Assembly (NCBI GenBank): GCA_964058845.1
Contig: CAXKVR010000531.1
Span: 1 to 18,607, forward strand
DNA from: Carex sylvatica
Taxonomy: Eukaryota; Streptophyta; Magnoliopsida; Poales; Cyperaceae
Length of the DNA: 18,607 bases
Direction: 5' to 3'
Below the pieces are notes generated by a model. It made no database searches, was not told the DNA's origin, and saw only the letters and a list, made by a program, of their open reading frames with translations. Each line of letters opens with the position of its first letter. Positions within the stretch are counted from its first letter, which is position 1. This document shows positions 9,369 through 17,669 of this stretch, in pieces. The position numbers and the translations under genes were made by a program.

Positions 9369-10007
9369 ATCATGAGGATGAAGAGAACCAACACTGCAGC
9401 AGTTAATGCTGACAAATCCACAGTGGATTCACCAGTGTGCCTTGCATTAATCGCCAAAAACAAATAATTTACCAACTTCTCATACAAACTCAACCCTTCT
9501 GACTCCACATTCCTCCGTGTCATTGTACAAGTTGCCGCAAATTCCACTAGCGAGATTCCTAAAACTGTCAAAGGCTAGCATAAGAGAATGCAACCGAGGG
9601 AATAAGTGGTCATAACCAATTTGCTCCGCATCTCTCAATATGTGCTCAAACTTGTTCTTTTTCGTTATCCTTTTTGGTCATAACCAATTTGCTCTGCATC
9701 TCTCAATATGTGCTCAAACTTGTTCTTTTTCGTTATCCTTTTTAAAAACCACAAAACGGACCTTAGAGCTGAAGGGTACATTACACCACCAAGTAGAGAT
9801 TGCGGCACAACTAGGAGCAATAACCCTAAGTGTTTCTTGAACACAATCATGTTCTCATTTGTAGGTATGAAGCCACAATTTGAGAAAGAAAAGACCGTGG
9901 CAAATACGAAAAATGTGATAATGTTTAGATTTTTTTTCTCTTAGAATCCTTCTTGTATCTGAAACGAAGTACAGATAGGCAATTATTGTGACAGTTCCCT
10001 CAATATG
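9369..10007 (-). pseudogene. HKT exon 1, 3' part (pore loops B and C)
   Basis: Reading from 10007 downward, TVTIIAYLYF is followed by a frameshift in an A-rich run near 9930. FSNCGFIPTNENM, a hydrophobic LLLLVVPQSLLGG stretch and KFEHILRDAEQIGY come next. The frame is then destroyed by a 68-bp tandem duplication (9608-9743), resumes as DHLFPRLHSLML, shifts again near 9575, and ends with SLYEKLV...NARHTGESTVDLSAL and VLFILM. The donor GTGAGT follows at 9368, matching the exon 1 end position I recall for plant HKT genes. The loop B and C glycines of the selectivity filter (NCGF, HTGES) are kept, so decay is by indels and insertions more than by substitutions. Confidence 0.88.
9608..9743. repeat. 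68-bp tandem duplication inside HKT exon 1
   Basis: 9608-9675 and 9676-9743 are the same 68 bp with one difference (CCGC versus CTGC near the left part of each copy). The period is not a multiple of three, so it shifts the HKT frame. The near identity indicates a recent event. Confidence 0.95.
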
Positions 10008-10384
10008 CAGGGGGAGCCAAGATTTTCGTCAGAGGGGGGCAAAAAATTATCGAATCGGGTTTAAATAACTTATCAGATTTAAATTCATTAACTAATTGAG
10101 TACTCGATAAAAAAATAATACTTTGACTTATATTTTTTAATATTCTGACTTGTAGTTTATAATATTTTAACTTATAATTCTAATTATCAATTATAATTCA
10201 AAAAATTTATTTTAATTTTAACACTAAATTTAACTCGAATTACAAATCAAACAATCAGAGGGAGGCAAAAAATTTTCAAGAAGAGACAGAGTCGATTGGT
10301 ATCGATAAATCACCACTAAAACTCAAAATCCAAGGAAGACGGCTGACCCCCCTAGTCTATGCTAGGTCCGCCCCTGCCAATAAG
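10000..10384. mobile_element. 369-bp hAT-like MITE inside HKT exon 1 (with TSDs)
   Basis: The element is 10008-10376. The left end is CAGGGGGAGCC, and the right end in reverse complement is CAGGGGCGGACC. The flanking octamers TCAATATG (10000-10007) and CCAATAAG (10377-10384) match at 6 of 8, consistent with an old hAT 8-bp duplication. Its body is homologous to the right 330 bp of the 2-kb element at 5921-7935, including AACACTAAATTTAACTCGAA and an identical ACAAATCAAAC stretch. Removing it rejoins HKT codons LLVMLI and GTVTIIAYL in one frame, which confirms the boundaries. No coding capacity. Confidence 0.9.
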
Positions 10385-10852
10385 CATCACTAGAAGATAG
10401 CCGAGCACAACATATGACAAATAGAGTATTGCAGTGTATTTCATTTCCTTATTCCTCAATTGGGGGCACTAAATCAGTTAAATTTTGATCCATGAGAGAA
10501 ATATTATGCCTAGAACTTAACCTCTTGAACTGTAGGCCCAGTAAAGAGGTGAAAGCCTCTCCACCTAGTAGCATTACAATGGTCAGAACTATGAGCTGTG
10601 AGTTTGAAAAAACCTCCATTTCAACAGTTGACAAGCTCGACAATGTGAACATGTCGATATCTCTTGGTGCTTCTTGGGGATTTCTTATCCTTAATGATTT
10701 CAATACCAGAAAGCCCATGAAGGAGGGAAATAGTAAGTACATGAGTAAGTTGCAAAATGGGCTTAAACGCAAACGAGGAATATGATGAAGTACCGTAAAA
10801 TTACACCATATAGATCGTTTAAACTTGCCAATTTGTTTCTTCATGAAGTAGA
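10385..10852 (-). pseudogene. HKT exon 1, 5' part (second amino-terminal copy and pore loop A)
   Basis: From 10844 the frame reads MKKQIGKFKRSI, then LSPFCNLLMYLLF, SFMGFLVLKSL, DIDMFTLSSLSTVEME and VFSNSQLIVLTIVMLLGGEAF. An early stop follows at 10449-10451 after PPIEE. A one-base shift near 10440 restores MKYTAILYLSYVVLGYLL, the expected next segment, before the hAT-like insertion. Relative to HKT proteins I remember, about seven residues are missing between DMF and SS in the pore helix of loop A (an in-frame loss of about 21 bp). The LTR retrotransposon abuts at 10852. Confidence 0.88.
10848..10852. repeat. left target site duplication GTAGA of the copia element
   Basis: GTAGA immediately precedes the 5' LTR and is repeated immediately after the 3' LTR at 16264-16268. 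Five bases is the usual Ty1/copia integration footprint. Confidence 0.93.
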
Positions 10853-11208
10853 TGTTAAAGAGTGCCATAGAAGATCTATTAGAGTAAATAGGAAAGGTGG
10901 CACAATATTCTGAAGATGCCAGAATAGCTCTCTGGTGTGGTGCGCAAGCTAAAGAATTTTAGGAAATAAATGTTGCATTGTTTAATATATTTGTTGCTTT
11001 ATTCAATTCATATGTATTCTTAGAAATAGAAGGATTAAATACATAAAGTAATCTAAGAAGGATTATTGCACCTAGGTCATATTGAACTCTATAAAGAGTC
11101 AAGTTCTTCTCTGTAAATGTAGGAAAGTATTCTGAAAGAAATAAAGAAAAGGGAGGGAAGGAAGATTATCGGAATTCTTGTGTTTGAGTTCTCTATTAAT
11201 TTTTATCA
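10853..11208 (+). repeat. 5' LTR (356 bp)
   Basis: Starts TGTTAAAGAGTGCC and ends TTTTTATCA. It contains a TATA-like CTATAAAG at 11089-11096 and AATAAA at 11140-11145, placing probable transcription start and polyadenylation signals inside the LTR in the normal order. Lacks one GGTGT unit present in the 3' LTR. Confidence 0.95.
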
Positions 11209-11220
11209 TGGTATCAGAGC
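11209..11220 (+). other. primer-binding site, initiator Met-tRNA type
   Basis: TGGTATCAGAGC directly follows the 5' LTR with no spacer. It is complementary to the 3' end of plant initiator methionine tRNA, the standard minus-strand primer for plant copia elements. Confidence 0.93.
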
Positions 11221-11336
11221 AGATTATGATCTTGGAGCAAAACTGAAGCTGTTTTTTTTTCTTTTTCTCTGTTGTCTAGTAGTGTTTGTTTTTCTGTAGA
11301 TCTTAAAAAAAAAAATTACTGAGTAAAGTTAGTGTC

Positions 11337-12590
11337 ATGGAATTTAGCGCTGGAAGAAACTACCTCCACTAATATCCTTCTTGAAAAATTAACTCAGATT
11401 ATGGTGCTGCAACAAAATACGTTGAACCAACTTATTCCCAATACCTCTTCCTCATAACCACATCCTCCTATATCTTTTGTTGTATCTATAACAGATGGGC
11501 CATCACATCCTATTTCTGAAAAACTGACTGGTGAAAACTACAGTCTGTGGTCCCAGGTGGTAAGGTTATATGTGAAAGGCTGTGACAAGATGAGGCATCT
11601 GACTGGTGACCCGGCTCCACCAGGATCGAATGATTAGGCATACCAAAAGTGGGACATTGACGACTCCGTGGTGAAAGGGTGGCTAATCAACTCGCTAGAT
11701 CCTAAATTGAGGACCAACTTCATCAGGTACTCAACTGCAAAGGAAGTATGGGACGCGATCTCCACAACTTTCTATGATGGCCATCATGAAGTTCAGGTAT
11801 ACAATTTAAATAAAATGGTAGCTCGACTTAAACAGTCGGGAAGAATGATAGAAGAGTACTACAATGAATTGCAAGGCCTTGGCAAGAGATTAATTTTCGT
11901 TGTCCAAACCCTATGGTTTATGCAGTTGATATTGCAAAATTTAATGAATTTGCTGAGAAAACCAGGGTCTATACATTTCTAGATGGCTTAGATGATTGGC
12001 TAGACAACGTAAGAGCCACTGTTTTGCAAATCTCTCCATTTCCTATGGTGGAGCAAGCTTATGGGGTTGTTAGGAGAGAAGCATCCCGACAAGTGGTCAT
12101 GCTCAGAGGAGAGGGGGAGATGAGGAATTCTATGGCAATGGTACAAAAGGGCTACAAGCAATCTGAGGTAAATTTTTTAACAAATAAAAATGTATCTAAA
12201 CAAGAGAAGGCACGATTAAAGTGTACTAGTTGTGGTATGACTGGGCATCTAAGAGAAAGGTGTTATAAAATTATTGGGTATCCTGATTGGTGGGATGAGC
12301 GGAAAATAAAATCAAAAAATGAGAACTATAAGGGGAAGGGTTTGGTCAACATAGCCACTGCAGGAGAGGCCACATGGGTCAGCCAGACCAAAATCACCTG
12401 TGTCTGCCCAACTCGTAGAACCAGTACCAGGGGTTTCAGCCAACCACAGACCATATCAGGAAGGGGGATCAAAACTGGGTCACAACAGCTCCAGCAAGCT
12501 ATACCTGGAGCAATTCAGATGGGCTGCCAGCTTCAGGTCGGGCTAATCATGCATCAACCTCCACTTCTGGACCGGGCTAAGCACAGTTAA
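11337..12590 (+). pseudogene. copia gag (nucleocapsid/capsid), broken
   Basis: The probable start ATG is at 11337, but its frame closes after 11 codons. The gag frame resumes one base over and is open until TAA at 11455-11457 and TAG at 11635-11637. It holds the UBN2/gag motif region (GENYSLW, then WDAISTTFYDG). A further frameshift lies at about 11890-11912. Beyond it, 11913-12590 is open and includes FLDGLDDWLDNVRA, typical of copia gag, and a CX2CX4HX4C zinc knuckle at 12222-12263 for RNA packaging. Intact copies would encode the virus-like particle shell. This copy cannot make a full-length product. Confidence 0.9.
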
Positions 12591-13825
12591 TTCGGTCTAC
12601 AGATCTGAATTCAACTGGATCTAATGCAAATGTAAGAGGTAAAGGAATAAGTCAAGGTATGTGTTTCGTTTCTAAAGCTGATTTGAACAATTGGGTTATT
12701 GATTCCGGGGCAACTGATCATATGACTTTTTCAAGGAAAGATTGGAGCAATATAAGAAAACCCAGTAGAAATGGGATATTGAATGCAAATGGGGTTTCAT
12801 CTCAGGTAGAAAGCATGGGGGACGTGCATGTTTCAAATACTTTAACTATTGACAACACTCTTCTTGTACCATCTTTGTCAACCAAGCTACTGTCTGTGGG
12901 ACAAATCACTGAAGAAGTAAATTGTGTAGTTCTTATGTTTCCAAATTTCTGTATTTTTCAGGATATCCTCACGAAGGAGATCATTGGCCGTGGTATTAAG
13001 AGAGATCGTTTGTATCATTTAGAGGAACTGAAGACTGGAAAAGCAAACATTGCTGTTGGTAGTCCTAATGTCGAAAAACAAATCTGGACTTGGTATCGGC
13101 GGTTAGGACATCCTTCTTTTAGCTATATGAGAAACTTGTTACCCTCTTTATTTTCGGGTTTAGATATCTCTGGTTTTGTATGTCAAACTTGCATAAAAGC
13201 AAAGAGTCACCGTGTATCTTATCAAAGTAGTAATAATAAAAGCAGTACTTCATTTGATTTAATTCATTCTGATGTTTGGGGACCATCCCCGATAAATTCA
13301 ATTCGTGGGTATAGGTGGTTTGTCTTGTTTATTGATGATTGTACAAGAATGACGTGGGTGTATCTACTAAAAAGAAAAGATGAGGTAGCCGAGGTATTTA
13401 AAAGTTTTTATACCATGGTACAAAACCAGTTTGGCAAAGGAATTAAATTCTTTAGAAGTGATAATGGAGGTGAATTTGTGAATCAAACACTGAGAGAATT
13501 TTTTGTTAACAAGGGGATAATTCATGAAACCACCTGTGTTGGAACACCACAACAAAACGGGATAACTGAGAGGAAAAATAGACATATTCTAGAAACTGCG
13601 AGGTCTCTGCTTTTTGAATATAAAGTGCCACAAATTTTTTGGGACTGTGCTGTTACTATGGCTGTCTATATCATTAACCGTTTGCCAACTAAAGCCAATG
13701 ATTTTCACACTCCACTAAACACACTTGAAAAATTTGTCTTCTGTCTTAAACCTATCTCCAAAAATATTTGGATGTGTTGCCTATGTCCATGTCCATGTCC
13801 AAAAACACCACAGAACAAAAATTGA
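12579..13825 (+). pseudogene. copia pol, protease and integrase part
   Basis: This frame opens after a stop at 12578-12580 and overlaps the end of the gag frame, so another frameshift lies about 12580-12600 (plant copia normally has one continuous gag-pol frame). The aspartic protease motif DSGATDH is at about 12701-12721. The gag-pre-integrase zinc-binding part (RLGHPSFSYMRNLL, CQTC) ends near 13200. The integrase catalytic triad is complete: D at 13271-13273 (HSDVWGP), D at 13460-13462 (SDNGGEF) and E at 13568-13570 (ITERKNRH), with 35 residues between the last two. The frame is lost near 13725-13740 and continues in another frame. Confidence 0.92.
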
Positions 13826-14558
13826 ACCTAATGCTAAAAGGTGTGTCTTGTTGGGATTTGGAGTAAATCAAAAGGGGTACAAGTGTTATGACCCGATTGA
13901 GAAAAAATGGTATGTCACCATGGACGTAACATTTGTTGAGAATGAACTATATTTTACCACATATTCTTCTCAGGGGGAGAATGAAAGAGACAATGAGAAT
14001 GAATATTTGTGGTTAAATGAAACAAACTCAATTGGAGTTTTTGAAATTTTTGACCATCGAAACCACAATGAAACAAACTCAATCGAATCTTCTGAATTTT
14101 CTAACAAAACAAGTATGGTTGAATTTTATTACCACCGAAACCAAGCCCAGTAAGGTCCAGTACCTAATCGGGCCCAGCAGATCCAGCGAGAGGGGAGTGG
14201 AGATGTATCGGGTCCAGATCAAAATGATTTGATGACACAGGGAGCAAACCCAGCAGTAAATCCAAGACAAGGAGAATTGCAGCATGTGTATAAAAGAGAT
14301 CAAAAGAGACAGATTTGGATGTCTACACCTGAAGTAATGATACAAACGGACCTGATACCACCTGAGCCAGAGTCTCCTGAGGATTATCCAACGGTAAGTA
14401 TTCCTAATTACATTTTGCCTCCAAGAATAAATAGAGGAAAACCACCAAACTGGTATGTTCCAGAGGATGGAACAAGTGAAACAGTAAAATACCCAATTGC
14501 AAATTATGTTAGTACTAAGAATTTGCCAGAACCATTGAAAATTTTTAGTGAAAGATAA
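13725..14558 (+). pseudogene. copia pol, integrase carboxy-terminal and linker part
   Basis: Same frame throughout, interrupted by a single TAA at 14151-14153. It begins with the conserved integrase tail FGCVAYVHV, and continues NAKRCVLLGFGVNQKGYKCYDP and the DVTFVENE region. A tandem hexamer-like CCATGT run at about 13785-13800 gives VHVHVQ, and this slippage-prone run lies close to the frame change. The region after 14000 is a variable Asn/Glu/Pro-rich linker. It ends at TAA 14556-14558, beyond which the RT frame takes over. Confidence 0.85.
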
Positions 14559-15895
14559 TATCATTAGAAGTACCAAAAAATGTTGAGGAAGCTTTAAGGG
14601 ATCCAAAGTGGGTACATGCAATGGATGTAGAAATGGAAGCACTTGATAAAAATGAAACTTGGTCGTTGGTAGAATTACCAAAAGGGAAGAAACCAGTTGG
14701 GTGTAAGTGGGTTTACTCAATTAAGTTTGATGTTAATAGTGAAATTGAGAGATATAAAGCAAGGCTAGTTGCGAAGGGGTTCACTCAAACCTATGGTATA
14801 GACTTTCAAGAAAATTTTTCTCCAGTGGCTAAACTAAATACCGTTCGAGTTTTGTTATCTCTTGCAGCAAATTTAGACTGGCCTTTGCATCAATTTGACG
14901 TAAAAAATGCGTTCTTGCATGGCGACTTAAAGGAAGAGATTTACATGGAACCTCCTCCCGGATACACAAACCCAGGTGCAACAAAGGTGGTATGTCGGTT
15001 GCACAAGGCATTATATGGACTTAAGCAGTCACCTCAAGCTTGGTTTGGCCGATTTTGTAGTGCTATGAAAAGTTATGAGTTTGAACAGAGTGATTCTGAT
15101 CATACTTTATTTTTTAAGAAACAACAAGGAAAACTAACTGTCTTGATTATATATGTGGATGATATAATCATTACAGGTGATGATAGAGATGAAATTAGAA
15201 GACTTGAGGAAAGGCTATCAAAAGAGTTTGAGATGAAAAACTTGGGCGGACTTGAGTATTTTCTAGGAATTGAAGTTAGTAGGTCAAAAGATGGTATCGT
15301 TTTATCTCAAAGAAAGTATATTTTGGACCTACTGGCTGGAGTAGGGATGCTTGACTGCAAGCCAGTAGACACGCCAGTTGTTCAGAACCTGAAATTGGGA
15401 GAATATCCTGACCAAGTGCCTACTAATAAAGAAAGGTACCAAAGGTTAGTAGGAAAATTGATTTATTTATCGTATACTAGACCTGACATAGCCTATGCAG
15501 TGAGTTTGGCCAGTCAATTCATGCATAATCCAAGTGAGGAGCACATGGAGGCTGTCATGAGAATAGTTAGGTACTTGAAGGGAGCACCTGGAAGAGGGAT
15601 TCAATTCAGAAAAAACGGACACATAGATGTGGAAGGATATACAGATGCAGATTGGGCTGGAAGCATCACTAATCGGAAGTCCACGTCCGATTATTTTACC
15701 TTTGTAGGAGGTAATCTTGTTACTTGGAGAAACAAAAAACAGAAAAGTGTTGCCCTTTCTAGTGCTGAGTCCGAATTGAGAGGTATAGTCAAAGGAATTT
15801 GTGAATTAATTTGGCTTCAAAAGCTGATGACCGAACTTGGCTTCCATGACACATTAAGCAAGTTGGAAATGACAAATTTGTACATACCAACGTGA
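14552..15895 (+). pseudogene. copia pol, reverse transcriptase and RNase H part (open)
   Basis: The frame is open from just after a TGA at 14549-14551 to the TGA at 15893-15895. RVT_2 motifs in order are ALDKNETW, GCKWVYSIKF, YKARLVAKGFTQ, DFQENFSPVAK, QFDVKNAFLHGDL, ALYGLKQSP and the catalytic YVDD at 15152-15163. The RNase H part has YTDADWAGSITNRKSTSDY and the SSAESEL acidic motif. It has Asp where most copia copies have Gly (STSGY), a plausible damaging or drift change. It is detached from upstream gag-pol by a frameshift near 14550, and the first in-frame ATG is at 14621, inside the conserved region. About 448 codons with no internal stop, the best preserved part of the element. Confidence 0.93.
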
Positions 15896-15902
15896 GGGGG
15901 AG
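15893..15902 (+). other. polypurine tract
   Basis: TGAGGGGGAG lies immediately before the 3' LTR. The purine run GAGGGGGAG is the plus-strand primer site, and the pol stop codon TGA overlaps its first bases. Confidence 0.9.
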
Positions 15903-16263
15903 TGTTAAAGAGTGCCATAGAAGATCTATTAGAGTAAATAGGAAAGGTGGCATAATATTCTGAAGATGCCAGAATAGCTCTCTGGTGTGGTGTGGTGCGC
16001 AAGCTAAAGGATTTTAAGAAATAAATGTTGCATTGTTTAATATATTTGTTGCTTTATTCAATTCATATGTATTCTTAGAAATAGAAGGACTAAATACAGA
16101 AAGTAATCTAAGAAAGATTATTGCACCTAGGTCATATTGAACTCTATAAAGAGTCAAGTTCTTCTCTGTAAATGTGGGAAAGTATTCTGAAAGAAATAAA
16201 GAAAAGGGAGGGAAGGGAGATTATCGGGATTCTTGTGTTTGAGTTCTCTATTAATTTTTATCA
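15903..16263 (+). repeat. 3' LTR (361 bp)
   Basis: Collinear with 10853-11208. I count nine substitutions (mostly A/G or C/T) and one extra GGTGT in a TGGTG run near 15993. CTATAAAG lies at 16144-16151 and AATAAA at 16195-16200. Ends TCA at 16261-16263. Confidence 0.95.
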
Positions 16264-16268
16264 GTAGA
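16264..16268. repeat. right target site duplication GTAGA
   Basis: Perfect partner of 10848-10852. Confidence 0.93.
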
Positions 16269-16374
16269 TGAGTAGGTTGAAAATTGGACTTAAATGCAAG
16301 AGGATGAACTGATAAATTGCAGTGAAATAGCAACTTATTAGAGATTGTTTAAACCCAGCAAGTTGTTCCTTCAT
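16264..16374 (-). pseudogene. HKT exon 1, extreme amino terminus (first copy of a duplicated segment)
   Basis: From the ATG at 16374-16372 the minus strand reads 37 codons, MKEQLAGFKQSL, then QFILLHLSPIFNLLIY, up to the retrotransposon. If the copia element and one target duplication are removed, the frame continues without a break into FMKKQIGKFKRSI of the piece at 10852. The same kind of segment (MKxQ..FK.S...LSP..NLLxY) therefore occurs twice in tandem, one period of 111 bp (37 codons). I recall only one such segment before the first transmembrane helix in HKT proteins. The alternative is that this ATG belongs to a second HKT copy fused to the first by a deletion. Confidence 0.75.
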
Positions 16375-17086
16375 GTGGTGTATATGTTGGTGGTAGTGTA
16401 TGGTGTATGGCAATCGGAGAGGTGGTGGAGAAACTAGTATAGGACTAGGAGGTCGAGGTACTTGGTGAAGAAGTATTACAGCCTCTGCCTGATGTATACA
16501 GTAGAACAAATTAAGTGGAAACCACACGTCCAAGCTTATTGAATTGTTATTTGATTTGTTTCAGACATACAAAACTCCAGGGAATGGGGATCTATGTATA
16601 AATGGACCTAAAATGAGGACCTTTCCTTTTCAATTAGAAACATCATGAAGTAGCTCCCCCAAAATTTTATGGACGCAAATAATTAAAATTACTTGGTCAA
16701 TATGAAATCTCCATGTGTTGAACCATTTTGTAAAAAAAAAATACTTGAATTTTATAAACTGTAAACTTAGTGCACTGAGGGCTTCTATCTTTTCAGAAAG
16801 ACGCAGATTTAATTCTCAAAAATAGCATACAAAAGATGCTCAAGTCGTCAAGTGTATCGGATCTTTTACCAAAAAAAAGGCTTGTACAAAATGTCCATAA
16901 TTGAAGTTTGTCATCTATTTTGTACTTCAAATTTTTTTTTTTTTTATAGTTAGTGGTTAAAATTACTACTAACAAATATATTGACAAGAAACTTTTTTTT
17001 ATAAAATTCTAAATTTTATCTCCTCATATAATATAAAAGTAAATATTTATATTCATACTCAATTTTAAATTTAATTTTCATCTCGC
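16375..17086 (-). promoter_or_regulatory. former 5' leader and upstream region of the HKT pseudogene
   Basis: Minus-strand upstream flank of the ATG at 16374. The first 160 bp are less AT-rich and open in one frame, but that frame has no HKT-like residues upstream of MKEQ, so it is read as leader. A TATAAA hexamer on the minus strand occurs at 16751-16756, about 380 bp upstream; its role is a guess. The rest is AT-rich with A and T runs and nothing recognisable. Confidence 0.3.
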
Positions 17087-17400
17087 TCTACGATCGGATC
17101 CGCTTTTTCAACTGTCGTCATGCTCCAACGACAATCGGGTCTACTCACCGTCGTGCTCCAATCGAGATAGGGACTTTATACTCCGATGATACTGCACTTT
17201 CGAGTCCAATCGGCTCCGCTCGGCTTTGATCCCTCCCTCTCGTTTCACGACCAGATCCGTTTCTTCGATCGTCGCCGCATTCTGACGACGATCGGATCTA
17301 CTCACCGTCGCACTTCGATTTAGATGGGACTCTACACTTCGACTTCCGATGATACTGCACTCTAGACTCCGATCGGCTCCAGTTCCTCTCCTCTCTCTTA
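17087..17400. repeat. GC-rich diverged tandem duplication, ~160-bp unit
   Basis: Two diverged copies lie head to tail. CTACTCACCGTCG is at 17141 and 17298, TCCGATGATACTGCACT at 17182 and 17345, and (G/A)ATCGGCTCC at the end of each. Offsets are 157 then 163 bp, so an indel of about 6 bp lies between the markers. The block is rich in GATCGG/CGTCG words and stands out sharply from the AT-rich surroundings. The minus-strand frame through it is open for long stretches (Arg/Ser-rich peptide), but this reflects composition. Family unknown. Confidence 0.75.
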
Positions 17401-17669
17401 TTCTCCTCTTTGCTCGAGAATGTGGTACCGAGAGAAAGAGGAGGATGTTGTGTCTAAAATGAGGTCTACAAAAAGTGAAAAGAATGAAATTAGATGAAGA
17501 AATGTGAGTGGGGTGGAGTGGGGTGGCGGCTGGCCTAAAGGAAAATCTAGTACATTTTTTCTGTACTTCAGATTTAGAAAATATTAATTTTGAACGATTT
17601 GTGGTGCTTAATGAAACTTGGTTTTGTAATTGTTTTCTTTCAGACATTAAGTTAATACGTAACGTAAAC
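17401..17669. other. spacer, nothing recognised
   Basis: Pyrimidine-rich start (17396-17412) followed by ordinary sequence. Part of the minus-strand 184-codon open frame covers it, but it has no domain and overlaps the repeat block. Confidence 0.35.

Larger units (their letters stand above)
10853..16263 (+). mobile_element. Ty1/copia LTR retrotransposon, structurally complete, coding region defective
   Basis: This 5,411-bp element has 5' and 3' LTRs of 356 and 361 bp (TG...CA ends), a primer-binding site, a polypurine tract and a perfect 5-bp target duplication. The internal order is gag, protease, integrase, reverse transcriptase, RNase H, with integrase before RT, which defines Ty1/copia. 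The LTRs differ by 9 substitutions plus one 5-bp indel over 356 aligned bases (about 2.5%). At 7e-9 to 1.3e-8 substitutions per site per year that is about 1-2 million years (inference). The coding region has about five frameshifts and three in-frame stops, so it is not autonomous, but its cis signals look usable. It lies antisense within exon 1 of the HKT pseudogene. Confidence 0.96.
8001..16374 (-). pseudogene. HKT-type (Trk/HKT family) sodium transporter pseudogene, multiply interrupted
   Basis: Recognisable pieces run in order on the minus strand: 16374-16264, 10852-10385, 10007-9369 and 8168-8001. Intact HKT proteins are plasma-membrane Na+ (or Na+/K+) transporters of about 500 residues with four pore loops (family knowledge). 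Visible family motifs are STVEMEVFSNSQ (pore loop A), FSNCGFIPTNENM (loop B), NARHTGESTVD (loop C), and the carboxy-terminal GRWS...GKAWKL. A Ser precedes LSTVEME at the loop A filter position, which fits the Na+-selective class 1. Lesions are a copia insertion near codon 38, a hAT-like insertion in exon 1, a 68-bp out-of-frame duplication, frameshifts near 10440, 9930 and 9575, and a shortened pore loop A. Exon 2 and loop D are not found. No functional protein can be made. Confidence 0.9.

Noticed and set aside
10492..10785. 97-codon plus-strand frame
   Set aside because: Antisense shadow of the HKT exon 1 piece, whose minus-strand frame carries the recognisable STVEMEVFSN motif.
14079..14720. 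213-codon open frame on the minus strand opposite copia pol
   Set aside because: Antisense shadow of the linker and reverse transcriptase coding sequence; the plus strand carries all conserved motifs.
16261..16533. 90-codon minus-strand frame as a separate gene
   Set aside because: Its last 37 codons are the HKT amino terminus beginning at the ATG at 16374, the upstream part is leader, and its end is created by the retrotransposon LTR.
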